From Isoetes taiwanensis (taxonomy: Eukaryota; Streptophyta; Lycopodiopsida; Isoetales; Isoetaceae), in NCBI GenBank assembly GCA_021234155.1, contig JAJEKV010000013.1, forward strand, positions 13,369,877 to 13,433,876: a DNA stretch of 64,000 bases, written 5' to 3'. Position numbers and translations under genes: made by a program. The notes under the pieces are model-generated. The model was not told the origin of the DNA. It searched no databases and saw only the letters and a list, made by a program, of their open reading frames with translations. Shown piece by piece: positions 22,361-35,080 of the stretch (its first letter is position 1; each line of letters begins with the position of its first letter).

Positions 22361-23880
22361 GATTGTTTTTTTTTTTTGAAGAACGACAAACTTTATTGAA
22401 ACACCAAGCCAAATGCCAGATACAAATGCAGAGGCAGGAATAAAATTTCAGAGGACAATCGTGATCCACTGAATAGAACCACCAGCCTATGCATAAGACA
22501 ACACACTCAAATAGGACTCAAATATCAATTGTTGCTTGGCAGGAGCAAGCGAAAAACAATGGTAGGCCTTAGCGATTCTAGCTTGTGCGTCCTGGAGGAC
22601 TACTGCAGGGGGAATATCCAAACCCTGAAAGATACACAATCTTCTGCGCTTCTGGATGGACCACAACAACCATCCTGATGCCAAATGAAATGCTTGACTC
22701 CGCACCTTATTCCAAGTATCCGGATAAATAGCCAGAAGCACTTGCTGACTTGTCAACGTCACATGTAAAAGAGAGAGCAGCAAATACCAAACAGGCTGGA
22801 GATGATCACATAAAAAGAAACAATGCTCAATGGTCTCATCCCTTTGCTTGCACAGTGGGCAGAGTGCTGACACTCGAGGATCAAATCTGTGGACAAGCAC
22901 ATTCACCCGAGGGCATCTGTGAAGAATCTGCCACCAAAGCACAACCACCTTAGGATGGAGTAGTTTATCCCAAGCCCAAGTCCACATACGTCTCCAACTA
23001 GGAGGTAAGAGCTGAAGGGACCACTTAGTGGATGGCGGAAGGATATCACCATTGACAAGCAGCCTATACATAGAGTTCACAAGCCTATGCTTGTGAACAC
23101 TCTGGTGGGAAACCCACGTGCACCCTTCGATAGCCTCTGGAGTAGCCAATGGCAGAGTACTAGCAACCTTTTGCTAAATAGGTCTATCCCATCGAGATAA
23201 TAAGAATTTTGTTTGAAAGAGTTGCCAAGTCGCTAACTGGCCAGAATCATATTAACCTACAACAGTTAAGATCCCTGCTAACCTCCATCGCCGTTGAGTT
23301 AATGGATGAACTGAGGCACAAAGTGGGAGATTGTTTTCCACAGGTATCCACCAACAATGGGCACTCAACTGATGTCATGCAACAAGATCAATATAAAAGA
23401 AGGTCCGTACTGTCTCCCAAGACTCCAGTAAGCCTTTCAAAAAAGGGGAGGCATTAGGAAAAGGGCATAGCTGATAAAAGAGACTCCAAGGAAGAAGAGG
23501 TTTTAACGAAGCTTTTCCAAAAGGAACACAATGACCAAGTGACTGCTTCACCAACCGCACTCCAGGTGCGTCAACCATATCCCTAAGGATCCTCCAAATG
23601 AACTTAGAAATCAGAATCTTACTCTGTAGATGGAAGTCTGTCATAACCAAACCACCTGCAAATTTTGGCCTAGTGCATTTGGACCATGCAATCTTGACCC
23701 AAAATATGCAGGACTGCAAGTAAGGATATCCTGTCATATTAAAGAAATAAGAGGCATGAGTTTATGGACATGAGAGTCAGGCTTACTGCTTTCCATTATC
23801 CAGAAATGAGGTATTTCTCTGCCCTGAGACTCCTGCATCTTCAAATACAATTCGACTGGAATTATCACTGTTGAAACCCA
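22361..23880 (-). mobile_element. LINE-C: L1-type 3' fragment, inserted in the gypsy remnant
   Basis: On the minus strand the element ends in an A-run (T-run at 22,367-22,378). It contains a post-RT block (GGLVMTDFHLQSKIL, 23,600-23,660) and an intact 220-residue frame at 22,487-23,149 with the zf-RVT module (VVLWWQILHRCPRV, CPLCKQRDETIEHCFFLC). The 5' side fades at about 23,880. It interrupts the gypsy H2C2 region at about 22,360, so it is the younger of the two. It is more GC-rich than LINE-A and probably a separate L1 lineage. Confidence 0.88.
22487..23149 (-). pseudogene. LINE-C zf-RVT C-terminal frame
   Basis: The frame of 220 residues begins in the connector after RT and includes W-rich helices, then C-P-L-C-K and H-C-F-F-L-C with spacing typical of zf-RVT in plant L1 ORF2 proteins. 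This domain probably helps nucleic-acid binding. It is open here only because it is the end of ORF2; no RT core is attached. Confidence 0.85.
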
Positions 23881-25590
23881 ACAATGTTTCTTATCATTTG
23901 AAAAGCTGCAATATTAAGATTTTGTACTCCCTTTGCCATCTCTTGCATCTTGAACGAGAAAATAAGCCAATAAGGAATAAGCTTATAAAGATGACCGACA
24001 GTTTGCAAGATAGCATCATGTAAGGCCAACATAAAGGCAAGTGGGATTGTTACCTGGGTTGTGAGTCGAACCAAAAGCAAGATAAATCAAGTAGAGTCCA
24101 ATTTGAAGCCTGATGGGGATAAAGTAAGAAAGATGAAGCTCTGCTTTTGAAAATATGCTCCGAAGAACTCTTCTAAAAGTGAAACAAAATCGAACAGTTA
24201 ATATGATAGGAGCTTCAACTGTTGCAGAGATTGAGGCATTCAATACCTTATGGAAGTGGCTTTGATTCTCCTCTAGCCACACCATTCCTTTCCGGGTTAT
24301 CAAACCATTTGCATGGTCATTGCATGCAGCGTTTGAAAGGAAAGGGCGAATGTGCCCAGAGATGCAAGCAGAGGATGCCGCCATAACTGGCACACAACAA
24401 CACCCAACAAAAAAAATATCTCAAATATCATCTCCATTGCTTAGGAGGAGCAAGCACCGGTTAGCCGGTTTCCAAACTGGCAATCCAACAACAGCGACCA
24501 CTGCCAATTTACACCCGATAGTAAGTTTGGAGCAGTCATTGATATATTCCTGGTATATATTGATATATACCTGGAATATGCCATAAACCCACATGGGACG
24601 AGGGTTTGCCCCCCTAGGGGCAACCCAAAAATTACAGTGGCTTTTAAATGTTTAAAACCGACAGTGGCTTTTGATCTTTAAATGCAAAACCAATTTTGGC
24701 TTTTGAATCTGAAGTTGGTTTTAAATTTTAACATGTACTGAACGAAAAAAATTACGCGCTGGAACGTGAAGCTGAAAAAACAAGAAGAAAAGAACAAGTG
24801 ACCAGTCGAACCTGTGACCCAGAATTAGGGTACCCAACTTCTATTCTGGGCTGTAGGCCTTGCCACGTGTCAATATATAAATGCACCGTAGACAAAAAAT
24901 TCGACCCTATTTCTATCATTCCATATATAAAGCAGTATCATTTTTTGTTCTTAAAAAAATAAGAGGTAATTTTTCTGGGCTGAGCGCAGCCCTGGCTCTG
25001 ACACGTATGCACCCATTGCATTTTCAAATTGAAAAAAAAAGAAAAAAAACTAGGGATGCCACGTTTTTGTTCTTATCGATTTGAATCAATCTCCTCCAGT
25101 CAATCTCCTTTCTCGCTCTCCACTTCCTCTCGCCCCATTCCGTGAGATTCACTCTCACAGTAGCGGCCATGGCGGTGCTTGGAAGCAAAGTGATCTTTAT
25201 TTGCATGGAACTGGGTGCAGGTCCGATTCAATGTTTTTATTGCGGATTTTGATGAGCGGAGTTATTTTTTGATCATTTTTGAGGATTGAGCTATGGGTTA
25301 TCTCAAATTGAGTTTGTTGGATTTATGTTGTGCGGGGATGCGATGGGTGGGATTCGGTGGCTTCAACGGCAAATAATAAGGGCGAGAAAAAGGATGGATA
25401 TTAATCTGTCATTCACGGAGATGGATTTGATGCAATAAACAAGGCAAAAGATGCGGTGGAGGCCCGGTGTCTGGCGTAGTTTCTTGCGCAGATTTGCTCC
25501 TTTCGATTACCCATTTTGTGGGGCTGGTTGATATATAAACCCAATCCGCCCTCTCAATTTTTAGCAAGCAGATTTCCTGTTAAATGATTT
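23881..25590. other. no recognised gene
   Basis: No supported coding region. 24,536-24,590 has overlapping palindromic tatata/cctggtatat words. Short phrases (cagtggctttt) repeat at 24,636 and 24,663. Around 24,800-24,865 a tRNA-like B-box word appears but no tRNA folds by eye. Confidence 0.45.
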
Positions 25591-25603
25591 TTCTGCAGAT
25601 TGG

Positions 25604-25760
25604 ATGGCCTCGCTAGGAAGTAAAAAAAGGGCGCAGAGATGGCAAAATTTCCCAAGCTTCGAGAGTAGGAAATCTGCCTCTTCCAACAATGAGGATCAGC
25701 TTATTCAATTATTTGCCTCAAAGGGCTTCAATATGACAGATATAGTGGCTTTGATCGGTA
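25604..25760 (+). pseudogene. class III peroxidase exon fragment
   Basis: The frame reads MASLGSKK, then DQLIQLFASKGFNMTDIVALIG. This matches the region of class III plant peroxidases just before the proximal heme ligand (typically L.QLI..F..KGL...D.VALSGAHTIG). Class III peroxidases are secreted heme enzymes that use H2O2 on cell-wall phenolics. Here VALSGAHTIG is replaced by VALIGKATKE, so the heme-binding histidine is absent and no activity is possible. The similarity stops within 20 bp of the start of the 4.4-kb tandem duplication. Confidence 0.7.
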
Positions 25761-27465
25761 AGGCTACAAAAGAGACTAGTAAACGTGTGCCCGGCGTTGC
25801 CGGGCTAATGTCATGGCAAGTGTTTTAAATCGGCCTTTAACATCCATATGTGCAACTTCGACAATAGTGCAATTGATATTGGCAAGAATGAAGATTATTT
25901 GCTCTTGTAATTTTTTTTATTATTGAAATTGTATAATGACAGTATCATCAATGTAATAACTTTGTGTTTATGGATTTCAGTAGAGAAAACAATGCTTTAT
26001 AAGGAATGTGGGGAATAAATAAATTTACCGCTAACAACGGAAATTTGAAAAGATAGATCTAAAACTTATTCTCAAAATGTCACCGTTAGAAGTAATTTCC
26101 AAATTTTATGGTCAATTTACCACGCTTAGAAGTAGTTACGTACACGAAACATGTTTGAGAGCCCCTAATTTTGATTGACCAGACAATGATTATACAATAA
26201 AGTTAATCGCATAACCCCGAACCCAAACCACCAACTCCTAAAACATGTATTAATGGTCTCCACACGCACGATAAGTTAGAATAACATATGTAAAGTGTTT
26301 AGCTATCTACTGGAAGATATTATAATATCTTTGAATTATTGCAATATTTCCATGCCTAAGAGTGCATATGGTGTGATGGAGAGGGAATTGACAAAAAAAA
26401 CCAAACGTATCCATCCCATCCAGTTATTATGAACAAACTTAGCTATCAATCATTTTCAAGATAGGGCAAAAATTTCTAGAAAATAATTATGATGCATGCA
26501 TATTTAGGACGTTGGAATTCTTAGTTGTCCGTAGCATGATCCAATCCAAATAAGCTAAGACTTGAGAATGTTTACAATCACGAATTAATAAAAGTTGCCA
26601 AATACACTAAGACTTAAGAATGTTTATGATCAAGAATTAGGAAAAGTTGTTGGATCATTCAGACAAAAGGAACAAATAAAGCACAAAAAATTTACTCGTA
26701 ATGCCTCAAAAATGGTTGGTGACAATTGAAGAAATAACATAACTTACAGATATTTTCAAGCACATGATCGGATATTAGTGTTGTTATGCATCACATTTCC
26801 ATCAAGGTTTTTAGTCCTTTTTCTATATTGGAAGCTTTCGTCCATCGGTTTTATTTAGCACTAAAAGATACTCCATTACACACAATTGCACAAAGACCTA
26901 TCATAACGCTATGGCAGTGAGTACATTGCAATGATGAGAACTTAACAATGTATTGAAAAGTCAGATGTTCAAACTCATACATCTTTCTGGTATAAGCAGG
27001 AGATTGGTATATCAAGAGATTCATCCGAAACAACTCACAATACCTTAACATTTTTTTAGCTTTAAAATCTTCAGTTTACCTCTTATTCGTTCTTAAGCTT
27101 CCATGCAACTCGGTGACTTGGTGTCAATTCTAGTTTGTGGCATACTTTGTACACTAGTGAACATTGGCAAAATCATAAGGGGTTCGGACTCAAGGCTGCA
27201 AGCATCGAATTCAAAATGCACAAAGTGGCTTAAATAAAACTTGAATGCCCACATCAACAAAGGCAATGCATGCTCTGCATCCTCTTATTTCAACTAAGTA
27301 AATATCTTTTTGGAAAAAGAGATTTATTCAGATCGAGACATTTATAGTCCTTGTACAAATTAAAATAGCAAGAAATACATGTATTGAGCATATTTACTGA
27401 ACCTCTGAACCTTGGACTGCATAAAAATTTCTGCATCAAAAGAAGCACAGTACCAATCTAATGAC

Positions 27466-27720
27466 TTTGCCCATATTTGCAAAAGAGTTTGTGAAAAAAG
27501 GAAGAAAAGAAGAGCTCTAGTTTGCTTCCCGAGGTTTGATCGGTTTCGATTTGCTACAATGAACACAGAGCAAAAATCGAGGCAACAAAATCAAAGTTTG
27601 TTGCCGACAACAAAGATGCATACCTTAACTGGTAAATCAAAAAGAAGAAAATATAAAGAGATCAAAAAGTCGAAAAGGAGAAAAATGTTGAGTTTAGGTT
27701 TATAGACCGAGCAAATAACC
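27466..27720. repeat. internal repeat within the duplicated unit (with 28,990-29,280)
   Basis: About 250 bp starting catatttgcaaaagagtttg recurs at 28,990-29,280, and in the right copy at 31,846-32,100 and 33,363-33,660. The internal duplication therefore predates the 4.4-kb tandem duplication. Confidence 0.85.
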
Positions 27721-29631
27721 ACATGAAAGTTCTGAGAATGCAAAGACTACGATACAACCAAAGCAACCCAAAAAGCTTTTCCGTTTGAATATCTATCTGA
27801 CTTTTCATGCGGTAGCCTGCAACAAAAAACGTCCATACATAAGCACAAAAGCATTAGTTTGGGACATTCTTTAGGCTAGAGGCACAAAGCGGTGACATGC
27901 TGATTTCGAGGGGATAAAAAAAGTGAGGCCCCAGTTATTGTCGAAGCATTGAAGCCGACATTATATTGACCATGTTCAAGTTTACGAGCGATAAAAATAT
28001 GATACAAAATTGAAAGAGTTGTCGACAGTCAACAATAAGGATTGAATACAAATCTGAATAAGTATGATGCATGAGTAGGACCATGGATGACGGTAACTTC
28101 ACGCACTGTACAAATCCAACTTTAAGCCCATGGGTAATATGAAAAAGTTGGGGCGAGGAAGGAAAATTTCTGAGAAAGTAGAGGAGAAACCTTCCCAAAG
28201 GAATGCGTGCAAAAGGGATTGTATCTCAATTTTATCCTTTTACGCTATTCCCAATAGCAAGAATTTGAAAGTCAAGTGTGATGACCTTATGCGTAATAGG
28301 ATTTGCAGCTTCAACATCCAAATTAGGGGGATCGACCAAAGCAATGCTTGGGCCAAATAAAACCGGTTAAGATGTGAAAACAAATGTGCATCTCCTTTCA
28401 ATTGTGGTCATAAATGCGTAAGTACTTGAGTTTTAGAAGAAACTCAAAAATATCAATTCATAGAAGTAGCTACCTTAGAATTAAAGATGTCCAATCTGAA
28501 CACAATGCCATAAAGTAATTTACGGATTGTTAAGTTGCGTTGGTGCTTTCAGGTCTAGTTGTTATAAAATCCACATTCCTCGGATCACGGATATAGGTGT
28601 ATCTAGTTCCAAAGCTGTAAAATTTATTTTGGATGAATAATGGATGATGTCCCTATAAATGTATGGACCTCATAATGGAGCAATATATCTTCTTGTGGTA
28701 ACTAATAAATTATTTGAGCTTACCTCATGAGAAATGTAGATGACTTGGTGACCATTGTGAAAATAATTTGGAGGTATCATAGCACCCCTGCATCATCAAA
28801 ATAGCCATAAGTCCTACTAAAAATTAAAACAACTAAATACTAAAACCCAAATGTTACCTTCTCAAGCTTAGGACAATAACCTCCAAGCCCAACATAACAG
28901 AGCAAATAAAATAACAGAGCTATAGATATAACTAACCAGAGATAAAGAGCTCATAGAAACAACCATGCAACAACGTTCTTGATTTCGTTAATTCCTCAAA
29001 TATTTGCAAAAGAGTTTGTGAAAAAGGGAAGAAAAGAAGCGACTCTAGATGCTTCCCCAGGTTTGGATCGGTTTCGATTTGCTACAATGAACCAGAGCAA
29101 AATCGCGGCAACAAAATCAAAGTTTGTTCTTTGACAACAAAGATGCATACCTTAACTGGTAAATCCAAAAGAAGAAAATATGCGAGATCAAAAGGTCAAA
29201 AAGGAGAAAATGATTTGCTCCAAGCTCCACCAATGTGCCCTAAGATTTGAGTTTAGGTTTATAGACCGAGCAAATAACCACATGAAATTCTGAGAATGCA
29301 AAGACTATTGATACAACCGGCAACGATAATGCTACAATTATCCTTACCGCAAATCTGGTACATGAAGCAAAGAGAACAATCGGTTTGTAGGTTGTGATAC
29401 TTGGCAGATTAGAGAAGGCGGATTTGCCTTAGTGTAGGTAATTCTTTTACAATGCAGCTTGCCCCAAAGTGTAGGTAATTCTTCTTTGCACGTTTTTATA
29501 TCTGCATATAGCGGGAGCAACAATTTTATGTTAAGAATGCCATAGCTCAACCTGCACTTGCAAACGTGATATGAAGAATGCCAATCTTTTAAAAGCTGGA
29601 GGATTGAACATAAGCGGTTTAAGCTCTTCGA

Positions 29632-29740
29632 AGACCTAAACATGAAAAAATCAAATGACGGATTTGAAGCTAAACTTTGCTCTTGAAGACCTAAACATGA
29701 AAAAATCAAATGTGGATTTGAAGCTAAAAAGAAACCGCAA
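29632..29740. repeat. 54-bp tandem repeat inside the unit
   Basis: GAAGACCTAAACATGAAAAA occurs twice in about 54 bp here, and again at 33,993-34,100 in the right copy. On the minus strand it keeps frame as an 18-residue repeat, but no protein family is recognised. Confidence 0.85.
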
Positions 29741-30181
29741 GTAATTTCCTATCTGTTACGATGTCGGAGCTCCATGAGACCTCTAGGATTTAATTTGCTT
29801 GCTCCTATGGCCTGAATGAAATATGGAAGGCAGAGGAGGAGGAGAATCGTCATCGGCTTGAGAACCACCGCTACATACTTGAATGAAGGCGCATAGCTTG
29901 CTTGGCGGCACTTTGGCTTGAGAACCGCCTCGCATTTTTGAATGGAGATGGAAATCAGCTATTGCGGGCGGTGTTACAACACCGATCTTTCAAAACGGCT
30001 CAAACCCTAGCACCGATCTTTCAAAAGCGGCTTAAACCCTACCCAGAAATAAAACCCAAAATTTTGCGGAGGAAAGATTTTAAGACATTAGAAATCACGC
30101 TTTTAGTAGGAAAATGGAGTGTTTACGTTAAATCGCTTGGGAAAAAGGGAGACACCCCACCCCGAAACTTTTAAGTAAGTA

Positions 30182-33100
30182 GACTAGTAAGCGTGTGCGG
30201 CGTTCTGCGTATAATGTCATGGCAAGTGTTTTAAATCGGCCTTTAACATCCATATGTGCAACTTCGACAATAGTGCAATTGATATTGGCAAGAATGAAGA
30301 TTATTTGCTCTTGTAATTTTTTTTATTATTGAAATTGTATAATGACAGTATCATCAATGTAATAACTTTGTGTTTATGGATTTCAGTAGAGAAAACAATG
30401 CTTTATAAGGAATGTGGGGAACAAATAAATTTACCGCTAACAACGAAAATTTGAAAAGATAGATCCAAAACTTATTCTCAAAATGTCACCGTTAGAAGTA
30501 ATTTCCAAATTTTATGGTCAATTTACCACGCTTAGAAGTAGTTACGTACACGAAACATGTTTGAGAGCCCCTAATTTTGATTGACCAAACAATGATTATA
30601 TGATAGAGTTAATCGCATAACCCTAAACCTAAACCACCAACTCCTAAAACATGTATTAATGCTCTCCACACACATGCACAATAAGCTATCTACTGGAAGA
30701 TATTACAACGTCTTTGAATTGTTGCAATATTTCCATGCATAAGAGTGCATATGGTATGATGGAGAGGAAATTGACAAACAAAAAACAAACATACCCATCC
30801 CATCCCGTTATTATGAACAAACTTAGCTATCATTCATTTTCAAGATAGGGCAAACATTTCTAGAAAATAATTATGATGCATGCATATCTAGGACGTTGGA
30901 ATTCTCAGTTGTCCGTAGCATGATCCAATCCAAATAAGCTAAGGCTTAAGAATGTTTACAATCAAGAATTAAAAAAAAATTGCCAAATACGCTAAGACTT
31001 AAGAATGTTTATGATCAAGAATTAGGAAAAGTTGTTGGATCATTCAGACAAAAGGAACAAATAAAGCACAAAAAATTTACTCGTAATGCCTCAAAAATGG
31101 TTGGTTAACATAACTTACAGATATTTTCAAGCACATGATCGGATATTAGTGTTGTTATGCATCACATTTCCATCAAGGTTTTCAGTCCTTTTTCTATATT
31201 GGAAGCTTTCGTCCATCGGTTTGATTTAGCACTAAAAGATATTCCAAAACACACAATTGGACAAAGACCTATCATAACGCTATGGCAGTGAGTACATTGC
31301 AATGATGAGAACTTAACAATGTATTGAAAAGTCAGATGTTCAAACTCATACATCTTTCTGGTGTAAGCAGGAGATTGGTATATCAAGAGATTCATCCCGA
31401 AACAACTCACAATACCTTAACATTTTTTAGCTTTAAAATCTTCAGTTTACCTCTTATTCGTTCTTAAGCTTCCATGCAACTCAGTGACTTGGTGTCAATT
31501 CTAGTTTGTGGCATACTTTGTACAGCTAGTGAACATTGGCAAAATCATAAGGGGTTCAGACTCAAGGCTGCAAGCATCGAATTCAAAATGCACAAAGTGG
31601 CTTAAATAAAACTTGAATGCCCACATCAACAAAGGCAATGCATGCTCTGCATCCTCTTATTTCAACTAAGTAAATATCTTTTGGAAAAAGAGAGATTTAT
31701 TCAGATCAGACATTTATAGTCCTTGTACAAATTAAAATAGCAAGAAATACATGTATTGAGCATATTTACCTGAACCTCTGAACCTTGGACTGCATAAAAA
31801 TTTCCTGCATCAAAGAAGCACAGTACCAATCTAATGACACTGCCCATATTTGCAAAAGAGTTTGTGAAAAAAGGAAGAAAAGAAGCAGCTCTAGCTGCTT
31901 CCCCAGGTTTGGATCAGTTTCTGATTTGCTACAATGAACACAGAGCAAAATCGAGGCAACAAAATCAAAGTTTGTTGCTGACAACAAAGATGCATACCTT
32001 AACTGGTAAATCCAAAAGAAGAAAATATACCGAGATCAAAAAGTCGAAAAGGAGAAAATGTTTACAGTTTCAGTTTATAGACCAGAGCAAATAACCACAT
32101 GAAAGTTACAGAATGCAAAGACTACCTGATACAACCAGCAACCCAAAAGCTTTTCCGTTTGAATATCTATACAGCTTTTCATGCAGTAGCCTGCAACAAA
32201 AAACGTCCATACATAAGCACAAAAGCATTAGTTTGGGACATTCTTTAGGCTAGAGGCACAAAGCAGTGACATGCAGATTTCCAGGGATAAAAAGTGAGGC
32301 CCCAGATTGTCGAAGCATTGAAGCCAGCATTGTATTGACCATGTTCAAGTTTCTGAACGATAAAAATATGATACAAAATTGAAAGAGTTGTCTGACAGTC
32401 AACAATAAGGATTGAATACAAATCTGAATAAGTATGATGCATGAGTAGGACCATGGACAGCGACAGTAACTACGTACCTGTACAAATCCAACTTTAAGCC
32501 CATGGGTAATATGAAAAAGTTGGGGCAGGAAGGAAAATTTACAGAAAGTAGAGGAGAAACCTTCCCAAAGGAATCTGTGCAAAAGGGGACTGTATCTCAA
32601 TTTTATCCTTTTCTGCTATTCCCAATAGCAAGAATTTGAAAGTCCAAGTGTGATGACCTTGTCTGTAATAGGATTTGCAGCTTCAACATCCAAATTCAGG
32701 GGATCAGCCAAAGCAATGCTTGGGCCAAATAAAACCCCGGTTAAGATGTGAAAACAAATGTGCATCTCCTTTCAATTGTGGTCATCGTCTGTCGTAACAG
32801 TTTTAGAAGAAACTCAAAAATATCAATTCATAGAAGTAGCTACCTTAGAATTAAAGATGTCCAATCTGAACACAATGCCGCAAGTAATTTCTGGATTGTT
32901 AAGTTGCGTTGGTGCTCAGGTCTAGTTGTTATAAAATCCACATTCCTCAGATCTGGATATAGGTGTATCTAGTTCCAAAACTGTAAAATTTATTTTGGAT
33001 GAATAATGGATGATGTCCCTATAAATGTATGGACCTCATAATGGAGCAATATATCTTCTTGTGGTAACTAATAAATTATTTGAGCTTACCTCAACAGAAA

Positions 33101-34564
33101 TGTAGATGACTTGGTGACCATTGTGAAAATAATTTGGAGGTATCATAGCACCCTGCATCATCAAAATAGCCATAAGTCCTACTAAAAATTAAAAACAACT
33201 AAATACTAAAACCCAAATGTTACCTTCTCAAGCTTCAGACAATAACCTCCAAGCCCAACATAACAGAGCAAATAAAATAACAGAGCTATAGATATAACTA
33301 ACCGAGATAAAGAGCTCATAGAAACAACCATGCAACAACGTTCTTGATTTCGTTAATTCCTCAAATATTTGCAAAAGAGTTTGTGAAAAAGGGAAGAAAA
33401 GAAGCAGCTCTAGATGCTTCCCCAGGTTTGGATCAGTTTCTGATTTGCTACAATGAACACAGAGCAAAATCGCGGCAACAAAATCAAAGTTTGTTGCTGA
33501 CAACAAAGATGCATACCTTAACTGGTAAATCCAAAAGAAGAAAATATGCCGAGATCAAAAGGTCAAAAAGGAGAAAATGATTTGCTCCAAGCTCCACCAA
33601 TGTGCCCTAAGATTTACAGTTTCGGTTTATAGACCAGAGCAAATAACCACATGAAAGTTACAGAATGCAAAGACTACTGATACAACCAGCAACCTGATAA
33701 TGCTACAATTATCCTTACCTGCAAATCTGGTACATGAAGCAAGAGAACAATCGGCTGTAGGTTGTGATAACGGCAGATTAGAGAAGGCGGATTTGCCTTA
33801 GTGTAGGTAATTCTTCTTACACTGCAGCTTGCCCCAAAGTGTAGGTAATTCTTCTTTGCACGTTTTATATCTCTGCATATAGCAGGAGCAACAATTTTTA
33901 TGTTAAGAATGCCATAGCTCAACCTGCACTTGCAAACGTGATATGAAGAATGCCAATCTTTTAAAAGCTGGAGGATTGAACATAGCGGTTTCGCTACTGA
34001 AGACCTAAACATGAAAAAATCAAATGACGGACTGAAGCTAAACTTTGCTACTGAAGACCTAAACATGAAAAAATCAAATGACGGACTGAAGCTAAAAAGA
34101 AACCGCAAGTAATTTCCTATCTGTTACCTGATGTCGGAGCTCCATGAGACCTCTAGGATTTAATTTGCTTGCTCCTATGGCCCTGAATGAAATATGGAAG
34201 GCAGAGGAGGAGGAGAATCGTCATCCAGCTTCAGAACCACCGCTACATACTTGAATGAAGACGCATAGCTTGCTTGAAAACTGGCACTTTGGCTTGAGAA
34301 CCGCCTCCGCATTTTTGAATGGAGATGGAAATCAGCTATTCTGGAGCAGGTGTTACAACACCGTCTTTCAAAACGGCTCAAACCCTAGCACCGTCTTTCA
34401 AAAACGGCTTAAACCCTACCCCCGAAATAAAACCCAAAATTTTGCCGGAAAGATTTTAAGACATTCCGAAATCACGCTTTTGGCCGGAAAATGGAGTGTT
34501 ACCGGCGTTACCGACGGCCGGAAAAAGGGAGACACCCCACCCCAGAAACTTTTTAAGTAAGTAG
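30182..34564. repeat. 4.4-kb tandem duplication, right copy
   Basis: Second unit, offset about 4,409 bp from the first. It has the longer minus-strand frames (33,228-33,506; 33,674-34,108) and looks like the better base-called copy over its right half, though its first 50 bases show the same kind of CCGG/CTG disruption. Beyond 34,564 the sequence diverges into the aspartic protease fragment. No gene inside the unit is recognised. Confidence 0.93.
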
Positions 34565-34699
34565 ATAAGAAGCTTGATTTTGCAAGGAGCCATAGAAACT
34601 CCGGCAGAGGTATTTGTGATCTGCCCCTAAATCTTTTGATTTGCAGCCGAAGTTCTTCAATGGATGTGCTAGTGGTTTTCACGGGCTGGTCTGGTGTTT

Positions 34700-35080
34700 T
34701 CACTTGGAGCCGGCGAAACAGAGCCGCTTTCTAGAAAGCTTGCCTTTGCCAAGGCCAAGAAGACCTGCTGCACCGGTAAAAAGCCCTTGATTATTATGCC
34801 CACAAGCTATGGCAACACTCGGCACAGAGCTTGATCCAAAAACAAGCATTTCTATTGAAAACTCCCCCACTGTGAAAGATCCATCTCCATATGAGACCTG
34901 ATACAAAATCTTGGTTCCAAAGATCCTCGATCTAGAGCTCTTGATAGAGTGATGTGCCACGGCAGAGGTTTATGACGACGACTAAACCCATTGCTGCTTG
35001 TGCTGCCAGAAGTAGCCTTAGCTGCGCCGCTATATGAGAAAAAAACAGATCCTTCTTCTACAACTTCTTCTATCCACAAC
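34700..35080 (-). pseudogene. nepenthesin-type aspartic protease fragment
   Basis: On the minus strand: ILYQVSYGDGSFTVGEFSIE, then SSVPSVAIACGHNNQGLF and GAAGLLGLGKGKLS. These are the flap region (YGDGS), the CGHNN.GLF block and the GLLGLG.G.LS block of plant A1B aspartic proteases, secreted enzymes of wall or apoplast. Upstream to 35,080, in another frame, are STSSNGF-like remnants. The first catalytic DTGS lies upstream in intact proteins and is not seen, nor is the second DSGT. After KGKLS the expected F-P-S-Q is lost near 34,715. It is a mid-domain fragment of roughly 100 residues out of about 450. Confidence 0.82.

Larger units (their letters stand above)
25773..30181. repeat. 4.4-kb tandem duplication, left copy
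   Basis: Aligns along its length with 30,182-34,564. Both units begin GACTAGTAA.CGTGTG and end near CCC(A)GAAACTTTTTAAGTAAGTAGA. In the right half (about 27,100 onward) differences cluster at CAG/CTG and CCGG words and in homopolymers. The left half also has ordinary substitutions and a gap of about 25 bp near 26,270. Minus-strand frames inside (26,851-27,051; 27,360-27,566; 27,935-28,198; 29,344-29,709) are not recognised and are broken relative to the right copy. Confidence 0.93.

Noticed and set aside
24800..24870. tRNA or SINE-like B-box (AGGTTCGACT on the minus strand)
   Set aside because: No acceptor-stem pairing or anticodon arm can be drawn by eye, and no A-box at the right spacing or repeated copy is seen.
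33674..34108. 144-residue minus-strand frame with an 18-residue repeat as a protein gene
   Set aside because: It is broken in the other tandem copy, no family resemblance, and the repeat is explained by a 54-bp DNA tandem duplication.
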